The translations under genes and the position numbers were made by a program. The notes beneath the pieces are model-generated. The model had not been told where the DNA came from. It saw only the letters and a program-made list of their open reading frames with translations, and ran no database searches. 64,000 bases of DNA from Symbiodinium natans (lineage: Eukaryota; Sar; Dinophyceae; Suessiales; Symbiodiniaceae), in the NCBI GenBank assembly GCA_905221605.1, contig CAJNDS010001446.1, positions 412,927 through 476,926 of the forward strand. The letters run 5' to 3'. Of this stretch, positions 50,007 through 60,165 are shown one piece after another. Position 1 is the stretch's first letter; each line of letters begins with the position of its first letter.

Positions 50007-50102
50007 GCTGCTGCTGGATTGGAGGCTCAGGGTTCTGCGTTTGGCGCGCCAGGTGCTCAGAGCACGGCTTCGCCTCGTGATGAAGCAGAGGAGGCTCCCC
50101 TA
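50007..50102 (+). CDS. Coding-like island
   Basis: Open frame AAAGLEAQGSAFGAPGAQST then ASPRDEAEEAPL between a TTTAGGG array on the left and CCCTAAA on the right (reverse of the usual order). Another frame gives a Leu/Arg helix. Frame and reality uncertain. Confidence 0.2.
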
Positions 50103-50144
50103 AGCCCCAAATCGTAAACCCTGAACCCTGAACCCTAAACCTTA

Positions 50145-50284
50145 AACCTTAAACCCTAAACCCTAAACCCTAAACCCTAAACCCTAAACCCTACACCCTA
50201 AACCCTAAACCCTAAACCCTAAACCCTAAACCCTAAACCCTAAACCCTAAACCCTAAACCCTAAACCCTAAACCCTAAACCCTC
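50145..50284. repeat. Telomere-like array, CCCTAAA x ~20
   Basis: Pure except one CCCTACA unit near 50190. Confidence 0.9.
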
Positions 50285-50399
50285 CCCCTCAGCCCTCAAC
50301 CCTAAGCTTTAACGCTTAAACCTTATGGTTTAGGGCCCAAAAAGCCTTTAGGATCATGATTAAGTTCCCCCACTACAACTTAAGAAAGATGTTCTAGGA

Positions 50400-50487
50400 G
50401 ATTTTCCCCTTATACCAACAGTCCTTGATAGGATATAGTACCCCCTATTATAATCCCCATTAGTCAGTATAAAAGGGTGAACATCCC
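50400..50487. mobile_element. Family B palindrome
   Basis: GATTTTCCCCTTATACCAAC and GTATAAAAGGGTGAACATCC arms; core CAGTCCTTGATAGGATATAG. Confidence 0.55.
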
Positions 50488-51401
50488 AGAACCCTAAACC
50501 TTAACCTTAAACCCTAAACCCTAAACCCTAAACCCTAAACCCTAAACCCTAAACCCTAAACCCTAAACCTTAAACCCTAAACCCTAAACCCTAAATTCCT
50601 TACTTGAGGGATTTTTGGGCTTCCGGGAGCCTTCGAGGGCGCCGGGCTTCATATGTTCTCGTGTTTGCGGTTCCAAGAGTTTGGCGGGTTTAGGGTTTAG
50701 GGTTTGGGGTTTGGGGTTTGGGGTTTGTGGTTTGGGGTTTTGGGCTTGGGGGTCAGGGTTTGGGGTTTAGGGTTTAGGGTGTTTGGGGTGTTTATTTGGG
50801 TGTTTAGGATGTTTGTGTGGTCCCAAAGTTAAGGGTTGAGGGCTTCAGAGTGTCTCTTCATGTTCACATCTGCAACTTTACGGAACCCCAGCCAAGCCCT
50901 GGCAAAAAAAAGGCCCCAAAGGCCTAAGGCACACAAGCCGCTCCAAATTTGCCCTATAATAAGCCCCGCATGATGATATCAAAGAAACCCCCCCTACATC
51001 CTAAGCCCTGCGAGCCGCCCCCAAACCCTCAAGCCAAAAACCCATAAGCCCTAAACTCCCTAAGCCCGCATAGGACATGAGGAACCCTGGGATGTTCCCC
51101 AAGCTCCTGCCACGTGATTTAGTGTGTCATCTCCCAACAAAACCCAAGCTGTCCCCAAGCGCTAACCTCGCCAAACCCCCCAAAAGCACCCTGCACCCTC
51201 AACCCTAAACCCTAAACCTAAACCCTAAACACTAAACCCTAAACCCCAAACCCTAAACCCTAAACCCTAAACCCTAAACCCTAAACCCTAAACCCTAAAC
51301 CCTAAACCCTAAATTTAAGAGCCTCCGGCTCAAGCCGCCGACCCCGCAGGAGAACAAGTTTAAGGTTTGGGGTTTGGTGATTTTGTTTGCGGTTCCTGTT
51401 G

Positions 51402-51425
51402 GGGGGGGGGGGGGGGTGGGGGGGT

Positions 51426-51474
<49 letters not shown>

Positions 51475-51486
51475 GGGGGGGGGGGT

Positions 51487-51567
<81 letters not shown>
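51402..51567. repeat. 166-bp almost pure G tract
   Basis: Only about five T bases interrupt it. Poly-Gly/poly-Pro frames across it are artefacts. It is a strong G-quadruplex candidate, and its length is likely to be uncertain in any assembly. Confidence 0.95.
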
Positions 51568-51568
<1 letters not shown>

Positions 51569-51889
51569 GCCTTGGACACTTAACGTCTATTCTGCGCGTG
51601 CTCTTTGTTTTCGCAAACCTCTCTGGGATTGGGTTCTCGTTTGGCGCTTCAACGCGGAAGGCGTTCTACCGGATCGCTTTTTGGCGAAAGAGGCCACGAA
51701 GAGGAGACGGTCAACATTTTGACGGGAGGCCGCGGAGACGACACGGTCAAGGGAGGGGGTTCGGAACATTTTGCTGGGAGAGGGGTGGCGTGGGGAGGCG
51801 TGGACCATGCCTGAGGTGGTTGGGGACGGGTTTCGGGGGGGAATGGGGAGCGTGACATTCCGTTGATGGGCAAGGGAGTGGGGACACGT

Positions 51890-52150
51890 GGACGCCCCTC
51901 CGAGCCCTGCGCGTGCGCCGCGCCCTCCGCGCCCTCCGCGCGCGCCCTCCGCGCCCTCCGCGCCCTCCACGCCCTCCGCGCGCGCCGCGCCGCCCCGCGC
52001 CCTCCGCGCCCTCCGCGCCCTCCGCGCCCTCCGCGCCCTCCGCGCCCTCCACGCCCTCCGCGCCCCCCTCCGCGCCCCCCTCCGCGCCCCCCTCCGCGCC
52101 CTCCTCCGCGCCCCCCTCCGCGCCCTCCGCGCCCTCCGCGCCCCCGCCCG
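51890..52150. repeat. GC-rich tandem array, GCGCCCTCC (9 bp) with 12-bp variant
   Basis: About 25 units. Left part 9-bp, right part GCGCCCCCCTCC 12-bp. Multiple of 3, so all frames stay open (Ala/Pro/Arg or Leu/Arg/Ala). Confidence 0.9.
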
Positions 52151-52279
52151 GGACACAGTGTGCTGATGCTAAGGGTGCGGGTGCGTTGCGTCTATTCTGC
52201 GGGTGTTTCCTTTGTAAAGCATTTGTTTACAAGGCACGCACGTGCAGCATAGCCTTTAAGTGTCCATCTTACGGGGTAA

Positions 52280-52380
52280 GGGGGGGGGTTGGGGGGGGGT
52301 AGGGTGGTAGGGGGGGGGGGGGGGGGGGTAGGGGGGGGGGTAGGGGGGGGTAGGGGTGGGGGGGGGAGGGTTTTTCCAAA
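52280..52380. repeat. G-rich low-complexity block
   Basis: GGGGGGTAGGGG-like units, a weak relative of the G tract at 51402. Confidence 0.85.
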
Positions 52381-52979
52381 AAAGCCCCTATGCGCTGTGC
52401 GAAAACGCCTATGGTCCATGAGTTTACGCGGTGTGGGTGGCCTGTTCCTCCACGGAAAAGCTGGCGGGGTGCCCCCCCCTACCCCCCCCCCCTTTGGGGG
52501 GGTTTGGAGGGAAAGAGGGAGGTTTTCACCTCCTTTTCCCATCCAACACGCCGCCAGGGTCTGCGGACCCTAAACCCTAAACCCTAAACCGTAAACCCTA
52601 AACCCTAAACCCTAAACCCTAAAGCCTAAACCCTAAAGCCGAAGCCCTAAACCCCAAACCCCCCAACAACCAGTCCATGAACCCCGAAGTGTCAGATGAA
52701 GCGGCCAGGTGCCGGTGACCCGCCAAAACGACACAGTTGAGGCTTTCGTGAGTTGCCCGCCCAAAATGCTCGGAAGCTTGTTTGGGTTGTGAAGGTTCAA
52801 GGATCCCGAAAGGCCGGGAGTCATCCGAATGTTGGATGGGCAAAGGCTTTAGGGCTTATAGGGTTCAAAGGGCTTACAGGGCTCAGAGGGTTATGGTTGC
52901 GGATTTCGGTTTGCACCTTGAGGGTGTAATGAACCCTTTAGGGGCATCAGGGCTAGTGCTAGGAGTTTAGACCTCTTGA

Positions 52980-53091
52980 CTTTGTGGTGCTTTAATGTAA
53001 CTTTAGATCTTTAGCCTTTTTGGGCTTATTGGGTTTCTTAACAAGCCAGCTAAAACTTTAATTTATAGCTACCCTCCTAAGTGCAGCCAAG
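52980..53091. repeat. Dispersed ~112-bp repeat, copy 2 (partner at 39834)
   Basis: CTTTGTGGTGCTTTAATGTA through TTAACAAGCCAGCTAAAACT to GTGCAGCCAAG. A solo repeat without obvious terminal inversion. Confidence 0.75.
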
Positions 53092-53143
53092 TTGACCTCC
53101 ATATCATCGACATGGGAATCTCGACCCGAAGCTCCCCCAGACC

Positions 53144-53317
53144 CTACTTGGAGGTTCATGGGAAGTTACATATAGAGTCATATGTGCCCTAAGTCAGGTT
53201 GTGAGCATAATTACCCTGCTTCTAAACCCCTACGTATAACTACCCACATGTAGCCCTAAACCCTAAACCTTAAACCCTGAACCCTGAACCCTAAACCCTG
53301 AACCCTAAACCTCCAAG
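53144..53317. mobile_element. Family A palindrome with telomere-like block in the right arm
   Basis: The left arm CTACTTGGAGGTTCATGGGA is intact. The right arm reads AACTACCCACATG, then CCCTAAA/CCCTGAA units (about 53251-53307), then AACCTCCAAGTA; intact copies join these directly. Confidence 0.65.
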
Positions 53318-53655
53318 TATAGGGTTTTGGTGTTTAAGGGCTTTGGGGGTCGAGGGAATGTGCCAGGTGCCAGGCGTCGGTCCGATGTCCACTCCCCAGA
53401 GCTTCGATTTAGGGTTCAGGGTTTAGGGCTTCGGGCTCAGGGCTTAGGGGGTTTCGTGTGGGGGTTTGGGGGGGTTGGTTGGGGGGGTGGGGGGTTGAGG
53501 GATGTCATTCGGTTCGGGCTCTGAGCTGTAAATTCGACTGTGTGTGGTCGGATTTTTTTTTGGAGCTGACTCTTGCCACGACTTGGCTTCCAGGACTTCT
53601 AACCCGGTGACCCTCGGGACGACAGCCCTGAAACCCTAAACCCAGAGCCCTGCAG

Positions 53656-53708
53656 GCCAGGCCCGCGAACAAAAGCAAGAACTGGGCAACCCGAAAGCCC
53701 TGCTAGGG
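53656..53708 (+). CDS. Candidate exon, helical
   Basis: GAGCCCTGCAG acceptor; with two leading bases QAREQKQELGNPKALLG, ending before GTTTAGGG. 53 nt. Similar Q/E/K style to the exons at 45-49 kb. Confidence 0.35.
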
Positions 53709-54054
53709 GTTTAGGGTTTAGGGTTTAGGGTTTAGGGTTTAGGGTTTAGGGTTTAGGGTTTAGGGGTTAGGGTTTTTAGCGGTTCAGGGTTTGAGGGTTT
53801 AGGCTTTCATGTCGAGTCGGCAAGAGTTTAGGGGTTTCTGGCTCAGAGTTTAGGACTCCGGGCTCGTTGTCCAACCTGCTTAGAACCCGGCTTATAACTA
53901 CCCATGAGCCTCCAGGTAAGAGTCCCAAACCCACCTCAAACCCCGCAACCCTAAACCCTAAACTCTGAACCCTAAACCCTAAACCCTAAACCCTAAACCC
54001 TAAACCCTAAACCCTAAACCCTAAACCCCTAAACCCTAAACCCCTAAACCCCAG

Positions 54055-54094
54055 GCGGAGGCGGCAGCTGGCGAACCTCGAGGCGGTGTGCTGA
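54055..54094 (+). CDS. Candidate short exon or fragment
   Basis: CTAAACCCCAG acceptor; with one leading base RRRQLANLEAVC and TGA. 40 nt. CCCTAAA left, TTTAGGG right. Confidence 0.25.
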
Positions 54095-54477
54095 TAATTA
54101 GGGCTCGGGAGTTAGGGTTTAGGGTTCAGGGTTTAGGGTTTAGGGTTTAGGGTTTCGGGTTTAGGGCTTAGGGTTGAGGGTTTAGGGTTCAGGGTTAGGG
54201 TATAGGGTTTAGGGTTGGGGCTTAGGGTTCAGGGTTCAGGGTTCAGGGATTCATTAGGTATGGGGCTTGAGGGTTTAGGGCGAGGCTTCTTGTCAAGACA
54301 AGATGTTAACACTAAAGCGACGCTAATTTAGAACATGGCGCCAAGGAGTCTTTGGGGTTTAGGCTGCCGGGCTTTAGATTTTGGGTTTAGGTTGTTTCGG
54401 GGTGTTAAGAAGTGGATTTGAGGCTTTAGGCCGTGCCTCACCTTACAAATCCGCAACTCTGAAAACGATAGCCCGAA

Positions 54478-54662
54478 GCCCCAAGCCCCAAGCCCCAAGC
54501 CCCAAACCCCAAGCCCCCCCCCAAGCCCCAAGCCCCAAGCCCCAAGCCCCAAGCCCCAAGCCCCCCCCAAGCCCCAAGCCCCAAGCCCCAAGCCCCAAGC
54601 CCCAAGCCCCAAGCCCCAAGCCCCAAGCCCCAAGCCCCAAGCCCCAAGCCCCAAGCCCCAAA
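54478..54662. repeat. Homogenised variant array, CCCCAAG x ~26
   Basis: Seven-base unit with two CCCCCCCAAG expansions. The Gly-Leu-Gly-Ala-Trp frames on the - strand are artefacts. Confidence 0.95.
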
Positions 54663-54884
54663 CCCCGACCCCAAACCCTAAATCCTCAGCCTGAAACGCT
54701 AAATCCCTAAACCCTAAACGGTTCAAGGCTTCATGGGTTTGGGGGTCTCAGGTTTTAGACCCCAAGACAGGGACGAGGCTCCTCCAGGACATGTGCCGAC
54801 TCGTTCTCGGGTCTAAATGGACGCTACTTTTAGGTTCATGGGGAGTTATAAGTGGGGTTTGGGTTTACAGCTTATGGTTCAGGG

Positions 54885-54989
54885 CTACTTGGAGGTTCAT
54901 TGGTAGATACAAGTAGGGCAACGAAAACGTTCACTGGTTATGACCTTTTTAAGGGTATTTCTTATGACTACCCATGAAACTCCAAGCAG
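54885..54989. mobile_element. Family A palindrome, with a partial copy to its left
   Basis: CTACTTGGAGGTTCATTGGT and ACTACCCATGAAACTCCAAG arms. A half-copy (CTACTTTTAGGTTCATGGGG) lies at 54823-54860. Confidence 0.65.
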
Positions 54990-55229
54990 CCTCGATGGTT
55001 TAGGGTTGAGCGCGTTCCCTCACAGGACTTCTCTTGCGCTTTGGAAAGAAGAAGCCTGCACCCTGAGCCCTTCGGAGATGAACCCGAACTTTACACCACC
55101 AGGGCGCTTCTGTTTTCAAAACTTGTTTTTGCCTCCCCTCCAGCCCCTCCCCCCCCCCTCCCCTTCCAAAAAAAGAATAGTTTATTTCGAGCATCCCCAC
55201 GCTCTCTTGATAAAGATACTCTGGGGCCA

Positions 55230-55385
55230 GGGACAATCTGGGGCTGGGCACTCCGGGGACATTGGGGTTGGGGAGACTCTGGGGCTGGGCACTCCGAAAA
55301 CACACTCCAGGGGGTTGGGCACTCCAGGGACACTCTAGAGTTGGGCACTTCAAGGACACTGTGGGGTTGGGCACCCCAGGTATGA
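55230..55385. repeat. Minisatellite, ~26-35-bp unit with TTGGGCACTCC
   Basis: Five diverged units of the type GGGGTTGGGCACTCCAGGG plus ACACTCT; spacing is irregular. Confidence 0.7.
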
Positions 55386-55626
55386 GCGAGGAGTAGACCG
55401 GACGAGGAGAAGAGTTCCAGCTTTTGGTTTTGTAGAGGCAAACTCCTGGGTTTGCGGGTGGTGGTACCACATAACCGCCCACCCTAATTATCTTTTGCTG
55501 AATTCAACTTTTCTTTTGCAATTTTAGAAGACTGCTTTCAGTAGCGCCTTTTCTCCGCACGCAGCCGCGCGCATGTCAAAAAAAAGGGAGCGGTGCGTCG
55601 TGCGAGCGTGATTGGTTTCTGTTGTG

Positions 55627-55695
55627 TGTGTGAGAGAGAGAGAAAGAAGGAGAGAGAGAGAGAGAGAGAGAGATAGAGAAAGAGCGAGAGAGAGT
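55627..55695. repeat. GA-rich microsatellite
   Basis: (GA)n with AAAG and ATAG interruptions. Confidence 0.85.
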
Positions 55696-56152
55696 TTCTC
55701 GCTCTCTCATTGGTTCCTCTTTTTGTGATTTTATCGGAGCGATTTTCACTTTATTCCCAAAATGTTTGTATGGGGAGGCGTGGCGTCCCAACAAACAAAT
55801 GCATTAGGAATCGGTTCTCTATAATTGGCAGGTTAATCGCCAAGATGGTCTGGTTGGCTGCCTGAGGATTTTGATGTTTTGATGTGCGAGGACACGTCTT
55901 TCTGTTGTTTAGCGTGGTCATGGCAGGTGGTCTTTGGTAGCACCTCATGGCCGCTGCCTGAAATTCTAGCGATGCATGGTGCATGGATGCGTCTGTCTAA
56001 GGCCAATGCCCCATCGTGGCTCAAGAGTACCGCCCTCGGCTGTGATTGGCACGCTTCAACCTGTGTCAGTGTAGCCCTGTGCAACCGCAGGCAAGCATGG
56101 CGCTGAACCGCCGATCCCTGAGTCCCAAAGAGGCTGAAGATTGAGCACATGA

Positions 56153-56500
56153 AGATGCTGGCACGAAGCACTCTTCTGCCAGGTGCAGCAACTATATGCG
56201 AGATGGATACATGCCCACCTACACCTCGGACCGTATATGGTCTCGCTCAACCAAAAGGCCGACAAAGTATACTGCTTCACCCCAAAGCTTGCAACCTTGA
56301 CGGCAGCGTCGCTGCAGGCATTAATGGAAGCGGCTACCGAGGAACTCCGTGCGCTCATTCGCAAAAGGCTGAGGCGCCCCCGTCCCAAAGTTTCAAATCA
56401 ATGCGACCGATTTCTGCAGTTGCATCATGCTTGCTTGTCTAGGCACTGGATGGACGAGGAGTTAAAGCATTTTGGTCAGCGGAACAAGTTGCAGTCATAA
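56153..56500 (+). CDS. Hypothetical coding-like open frame
   Basis: 115 open codons to TAA, no ATG at the left edge, so either an exon or a truncated gene. The middle is strikingly protein-like: YMVSLNQKADKVYCFTPKLA, then TLTAASLQALMEAATEELRA and a basic IRKRLRRPRPK. The right part has H/C/W residues. A 110-codon frame overlaps on the - strand but is less balanced. No family recognised. Confidence 0.35.
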   Translation, partial: RCWHEALFCQVQQLYARWIHAHLHLGPYMVSLNQKADKVYCFTPKLATLTAASLQALMEAATEELRALIRKRLRRPRPKVSNQCDRFLQLHHACLSRHWMDEELKHFGQRNKLQS

Positions 56501-56619
56501 TTCATCCAATTGTCACTGCGACTGCCAGTGAAACATTACACGCGATAATGAAGCGATCTCCTGCACGGGCGAGAAAGCGTGACGCAGTGGAAAAAATGGG
56601 AAGAGCCCCTTGCATGGAT

Positions 56620-57440
56620 CACCCCAAACCCAGCACCCTCAAGTCCAGACCCCCAAACAGCTGCACCCATCCAGCCTTCACCTCTTCTAGGCCCTCTCAG
56701 CCTCCAGGCTTAACCTCCTATAGGGCCTCCAGGCTTAAGCTCCTTTAAAGCTTCTTTCAGGCAAGCCCGCCCGAAAGCTCCAGACTTCACTTTGCATTCA
56801 CCTCCTTTAGGCGCCCCACGAGCTCCAGGCTTAGGCCTCCCGAGAGGTGCAGGCTTCCCTCCTTTAGGCCCAGCGAGACGCGGGACTCCAGACTTCACCT
56901 CCTTTTAGCCTCCAAGGGCTGCTTTCTTCACCTCTGGACCCCCGAGACCTCCAGGCTTCACCTCCTTTAGGGCCCCGAGAGCTGCAGGCTTCACCTCCTT
57001 TAGGCCTCTTTCGGGCCCCCGAGAGCCCCAGGCCTCACCTCCTTTAGGGCCCCCGAGAGCTCAAGGCTTCTCCGAAAAATATTCCTTGAAAAGTTTCAGG
57101 TTTCACCTCCTCTAAGCAATCCGAGAGCTCCAGGTTCCACCTTCTCTAGGGACACCGGTAGCTCCAGTGAGTTTCAGGTTGCAAGTACTTTGGTGCCATC
57201 TGATAGTTCCCCGTTGTACCTTTTTTGATATGCTTCAACAGTTGGAAGTTTCACCTGCTTGGCTTCCATGCGAGAGACCAGGTTTCACTTACATCGGCAC
57301 GTTTCGAAGATGTTTATCTTGAGAGCTCCAGCCTTCACCTCCCTTAGAGTTTGCGAGAGCTTCAGGTTTCACCTCCTTTACGTAGAGCCTTGAGAACCCA
57401 GGCTTCATCTCCTTTAGCTTTTGGGCCCCATGCTTAGCTT
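56620..57440. repeat. Degenerate minisatellite, ~30-40-bp unit with CCAGGCTTCACCTCCTTTAG
   Basis: About 20 diverged units built from GAGAGCTCCAGGCTTCACCT plus CCTTTAGGGCCCCC. Divergence increases to the right. The - strand frames here follow the repeat. Confidence 0.75.
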
Positions 57441-57603
57441 CCTTTAAGCCTCCCCTGGACCTACTAACCTCCTCCAGGCCCTCAAATTGGTAATCGATCA
57501 CATCCTCGGCTGAAAGCATGAGCGTCGAAGCAAACGTGTTCCGTCAGCCCTTTCGCTCACAGCTTTATCAGCTAGATTTCAATTTGCTCAGAGATACTGG
57601 ATC

Positions 57604-58278
57604 ATGGTCTTCGTCCCAAGGCAAGTCAAGAACAATTCCTCAATTGTTGGAACACTTCACAACTTGCTTCTGCGCAGGAAAGAAACGATCAAGACAAGTT
57701 CCAAAAAGCAGGCGCAGCACATCACTCACAGCGTGCAGGATGCAACGCGTTCCTGCTGGTCAGGCCACAAGAAAGCTGCATTTGCTGCACGCCGAGTTCA
57801 GTGGCACGGAACCTTGGCGACTCATCCAGCTTGCCACATCCTCAGACGCCGCTTCAGCGCTGCCCTTTACCACAAAAGAAACTTAAAAGAGAGTATGACC
57901 TAAGCATTAGGCATTGAAGACAGCCCAATCATCAGAGACGCATACAAAGAACTACTGCGGGAGAACGAGAGGCGCGTTCCCGTGCATGCCAGACTCCACT
58001 TCCAGTCAATCCTGTCTGCGTTGACAGGGAAATTAAGGAAGCCGCGAAGAAGCTTGGAAAGCCACCGTCCGAAGCTCATCCTCCAGGTCTACTCCAAGAT
58101 AGTATTGCTAGCTCTGCAGCCTCATCCTTCAAAAGGCCACGCTCCGCCAGAAGTTCTTCCGAGGCAAGCAAGCCCAAACCAACATGGAAGAACTAAAAAA
58201 ATCCAAATCCCATGCAAAAAAAGCCAAAGAACATACGAGAAGGCACCTGAACAATTTAACATAATACTTTGGGGATAG
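57604..58278 (+). pseudogene. Reading frame broken by one stop
   Basis: A single frame runs from 57604 to TAG at 58276, interrupted only by TAA at 57901. Left part: VKNNSSIVGTLHNLLLRRKE and a basic stretch. Right part, directly after the stop: ALGIEDSPIIRDAYKELLRE, then RRVPVHARLHFQSIL and a Lys/Pro-rich tail. Both parts look like one basic, helix-containing protein with a nonsense mutation, or an exon with sequencing error. No ATG is certain; no family recognised. Confidence 0.4.
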
Positions 58279-58407
58279 ATCTGCTTACCTCGGAAGAACT
58301 TCATGAAAAGAAAAGGCATTATTTATGTTAGGCATGCATGCAAACAGTTCATGTGAACACTTCAAGTGGTTCACGAGAAAAAGAGAAGGCGCTGATAGAG
58401 ATTTAAA

Positions 58408-58444
58408 AACATATGTATATGTATATGTATATGTATATATGTAT

Positions 58445-58486
<42 letters not shown>

Positions 58487-58490
58487 TTAT
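58408..58490. repeat. TATG/TATA microsatellite
   Basis: (GTATAT)n and (TATG)n mixture ending TATTTATTTATTTG. Confidence 0.85.
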
Positions 58491-58789
58491 TTATTTGCAT
58501 ACGTGAATGCATACATGCATATATAGAAAGATATCAAGATGGCGCCAACACAATATGAAATGGCGCCACTCAAAACAGCCCTTGAAAAAGTCACTAGGAA
58601 GACATCGGCCAGGTGAAACTATGGCGCCACTTGGGTCTTACATTCCCAGATCTTGCCAGCTCACGTTTTGCCGGGGAATAAGAAACAATCTCGACCCTAA
58701 GCCCTAAACCCTACACCAAGATGACGCAAATTCATTGGGTTCTTTTGGCACCTTAGATTCCTAACGAAGAGCGCCCGGAGAGTTGCCAG

Positions 58790-58823
58790 GCACTGCTGAA
58801 CGGGTCGGGTGAGATGGCTGCAG
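58790..58823 (+). CDS. Candidate exon b1 of a four-exon chain
   Basis: AGAGTTGCCAG acceptor; CTGCAG|GTGGGA donor. 34 nt in phase 0: ALLNGSGEMAA plus one base, completing a Gly codon with the two leading bases of b2. The same frame stays open for 20 more codons into the intron, so an unspliced reading is possible. Confidence 0.35.
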
Positions 58824-58882
58824 GTGGGAACCCTGGGGCCATGAAGCCCAAAAAACCTCCAGCAAGTTCTCAGGGTGGCATG

Positions 58883-59056
58883 GTTAGGGTTTAGGGTTTA
58901 GGGTTTAGGGTTTAGGGTTTAGGGTTTAGGGTTTAGGGTTTAGGGTTTAGGGTTTAGGGTTTAGGGTTTAGGGTTTAGGGTTTAGGGTTTAGGGTTTAGG
59001 GTTTAGGGTTTAGGGTTTAGGGTTTATGCTTCAGGGTTTAGGGTTTAGGGTTTAGG
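58883..59056. repeat. Telomere-like array, TTTAGGG x ~25
   Basis: One of the longest pure arrays. It lies in the proposed b1-b2 intron, whose other end is the inverted array at 59226. Confidence 0.95.
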
Positions 59057-59225
59057 GGGGGAGGTCTCTCGGACTTCTGGACTAGTGTCGTTTCTTGGTT
59101 GTTGCTCTCTGTGGGTTTCGACTCAGAGAGGAAAGTGTCCACCACAAACCCTATAAACCTGAAAGCCTTCAAGAAAGCAGCTGATGACCACCCTGAAGCC
59201 TACTTACTCAAAAGAGTCTAGAAAC

Positions 59226-59335
59226 CCTAACCCTAAACCCTAAACCCTAAACCCTAAACCCTAAACCCTAAACCCTAAACCCTAAACCCTAAACCCTAAA
59301 CCCTAAACCCTAAACCCTAAACTCTAAACCCTACT
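59226..59335. repeat. Telomere-like array, CCCTAAA x ~15
   Basis: Complementary to the array at 58883, 170 bp away, so the two could form a long stem. It leads into CCCTACTGCCAG before b2. Confidence 0.95.
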
Positions 59336-59340
59336 GCCAG

Positions 59341-59402
59341 GCCCCAGCGCAGATCTTCCGGACCTCAGCCGCCTGAGCCGTGCACAGCTTGAGCAGCTCG
59401 AG
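59341..59402 (+). CDS. Candidate exon b2
   Basis: TACTGCCAG acceptor, CTCGAG|GTGCAG donor. 62 nt; after two leading bases PSADLPDLSRLSRAQLEQLE, ending in phase 0. Leu-rich amphipathic helix. A longer version to 59440 (VQWRLFGASS) is also open. Confidence 0.4.
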
Positions 59403-59532
59403 GTGCAGTGGCGGCTTTTTGGGGCCTCTAGCCTACTTAAAGGTCGGTTTAGGGTATAGGGATCAGGGTTTAGGGTTTAGGGTTTAGGGTCTAGGGTTTA
59501 GGGTTTAGGGTTTAGGGTTTAGGGATAGCAGG

Positions 59533-59635
59533 CTACTTGAAGGTTCATGGGTAGTTCTAATAAGGCTATAAAAGGTTATAATCATAGCTACCCTACTTGT
59601 AAGCCCACGTATAACTACCCAGAAACCTCTAAGTA
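59533..59635. mobile_element. Family A palindrome inside a proposed intron
   Basis: CTACTTGAAGGTTCATGGGT and AACTACCCAGAAACCTCTAA arms; lies between b2 and b3. Confidence 0.65.
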
Positions 59636-59763
59636 CTGGAAGGTTTATGACGGGGATGCCCACTAGTGACCTTGCACCCAACCTTATGTGCTGGGACTAG
59701 AACCCTAGAGACCATAAGACCTTAAAGCCCTGACGCCTACCGACTCCTCATCCCAAGTCATAG

Positions 59764-59935
59764 AACCCCTAAACCCCTAAACCCCTAAACCCCTAAACCC
59801 CTAAACCCCTAAACCCCTAAACCCCTAAACCCCTAAACCCCTGAACCCCTGAACCCCTAAACCCCTAAACCCCTAAACCCCTAAACCCCTAAACCCCTAA
59901 ACCCCTAAACCGCTAAACCCCTAAACCCGATCCTA
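59764..59935. repeat. Variant array, CCCCTAAA x ~21
   Basis: Eight-base unit, with two CCCCTGAA and one CCGCTAAA copies. Confidence 0.9.
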
Positions 59936-60165
59936 AAGCCCCAGCGGCCCCCAGATCCTGATGGCCCTACAGCCTGAAAACCCTACGTGCCCGAAACCTT
60001 AAAGGTTCAAAGAATGTAACGGCCCCAATATCCTCAGGGGACCCTAAGCCCCCTAAGCCCGAAACCCCAAACCCTAAACCCTAAACCCTAAACCCCAAAC
60101 CCGAAACCCTAAACCCTAAACCTACACCCTATAGACACTGAACCCTAAAGCCAACCTTGAGAGAG

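Larger units (their letters stand above)
38611..51310. repeat. Mosaic of telomere-like arrays, palindromes and islands
   Basis: Arrays at 39266-39310, 39414-39495, 40738-40835, 41460-41540, 42302-42407 (within an intron), 42541-42630, 42890-43240, 43319-43457, 44520-44575, 46790-46875, 47969-48110, 48236-48300, 48766-48810, 49082-49165, 49267-49330, 49770-49808, 50111-50284, 50495-50596, 50690-50730 and 51200-51312. A degenerate GGGTTTT block lies at 47095-47200. Unique stretches at 39640-40060, 40840-41280, 45560-46190 and 47220-47900 show nothing identifiable beyond short open frames. Confidence 0.75.
52560..55000. repeat. Mosaic of telomere-like arrays and islands
   Basis: Arrays at 52567-52640, 53245-53310 (inside a palindrome), 53705-53770, 53950-54052, 54115-54240 and the CCCCAAG block. 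Unique stretches at 52645-52975 and 54240-54475 show no recognisable gene. Confidence 0.75.
55000..58700. other. Array-free region with degraded reading frames
   Basis: 3.7 kb without telomere-like arrays. It holds a short GGGCACTCC-type minisatellite (55230-55385), a GA tract (55627-55695), coding-like frames (56153-56500, 57604-58278), a TTCACCTCC minisatellite (56620-57440) and a TATG tract (58408-58490). 55750-56150 has short open frames on both strands and no recognised motif. Confidence 0.6.

Noticed and set aside
51295-52302. Poly-Gly, poly-Pro and Arg/Ala-rich open frames
   Set aside because: Products of the G tract and GCGCCCTCC array, open in all frames.
54328-54726. Gly-Leu-Gly-Ala-Trp repeat proteins on the - strand
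   Set aside because: Translation of the CCCCAAG array.
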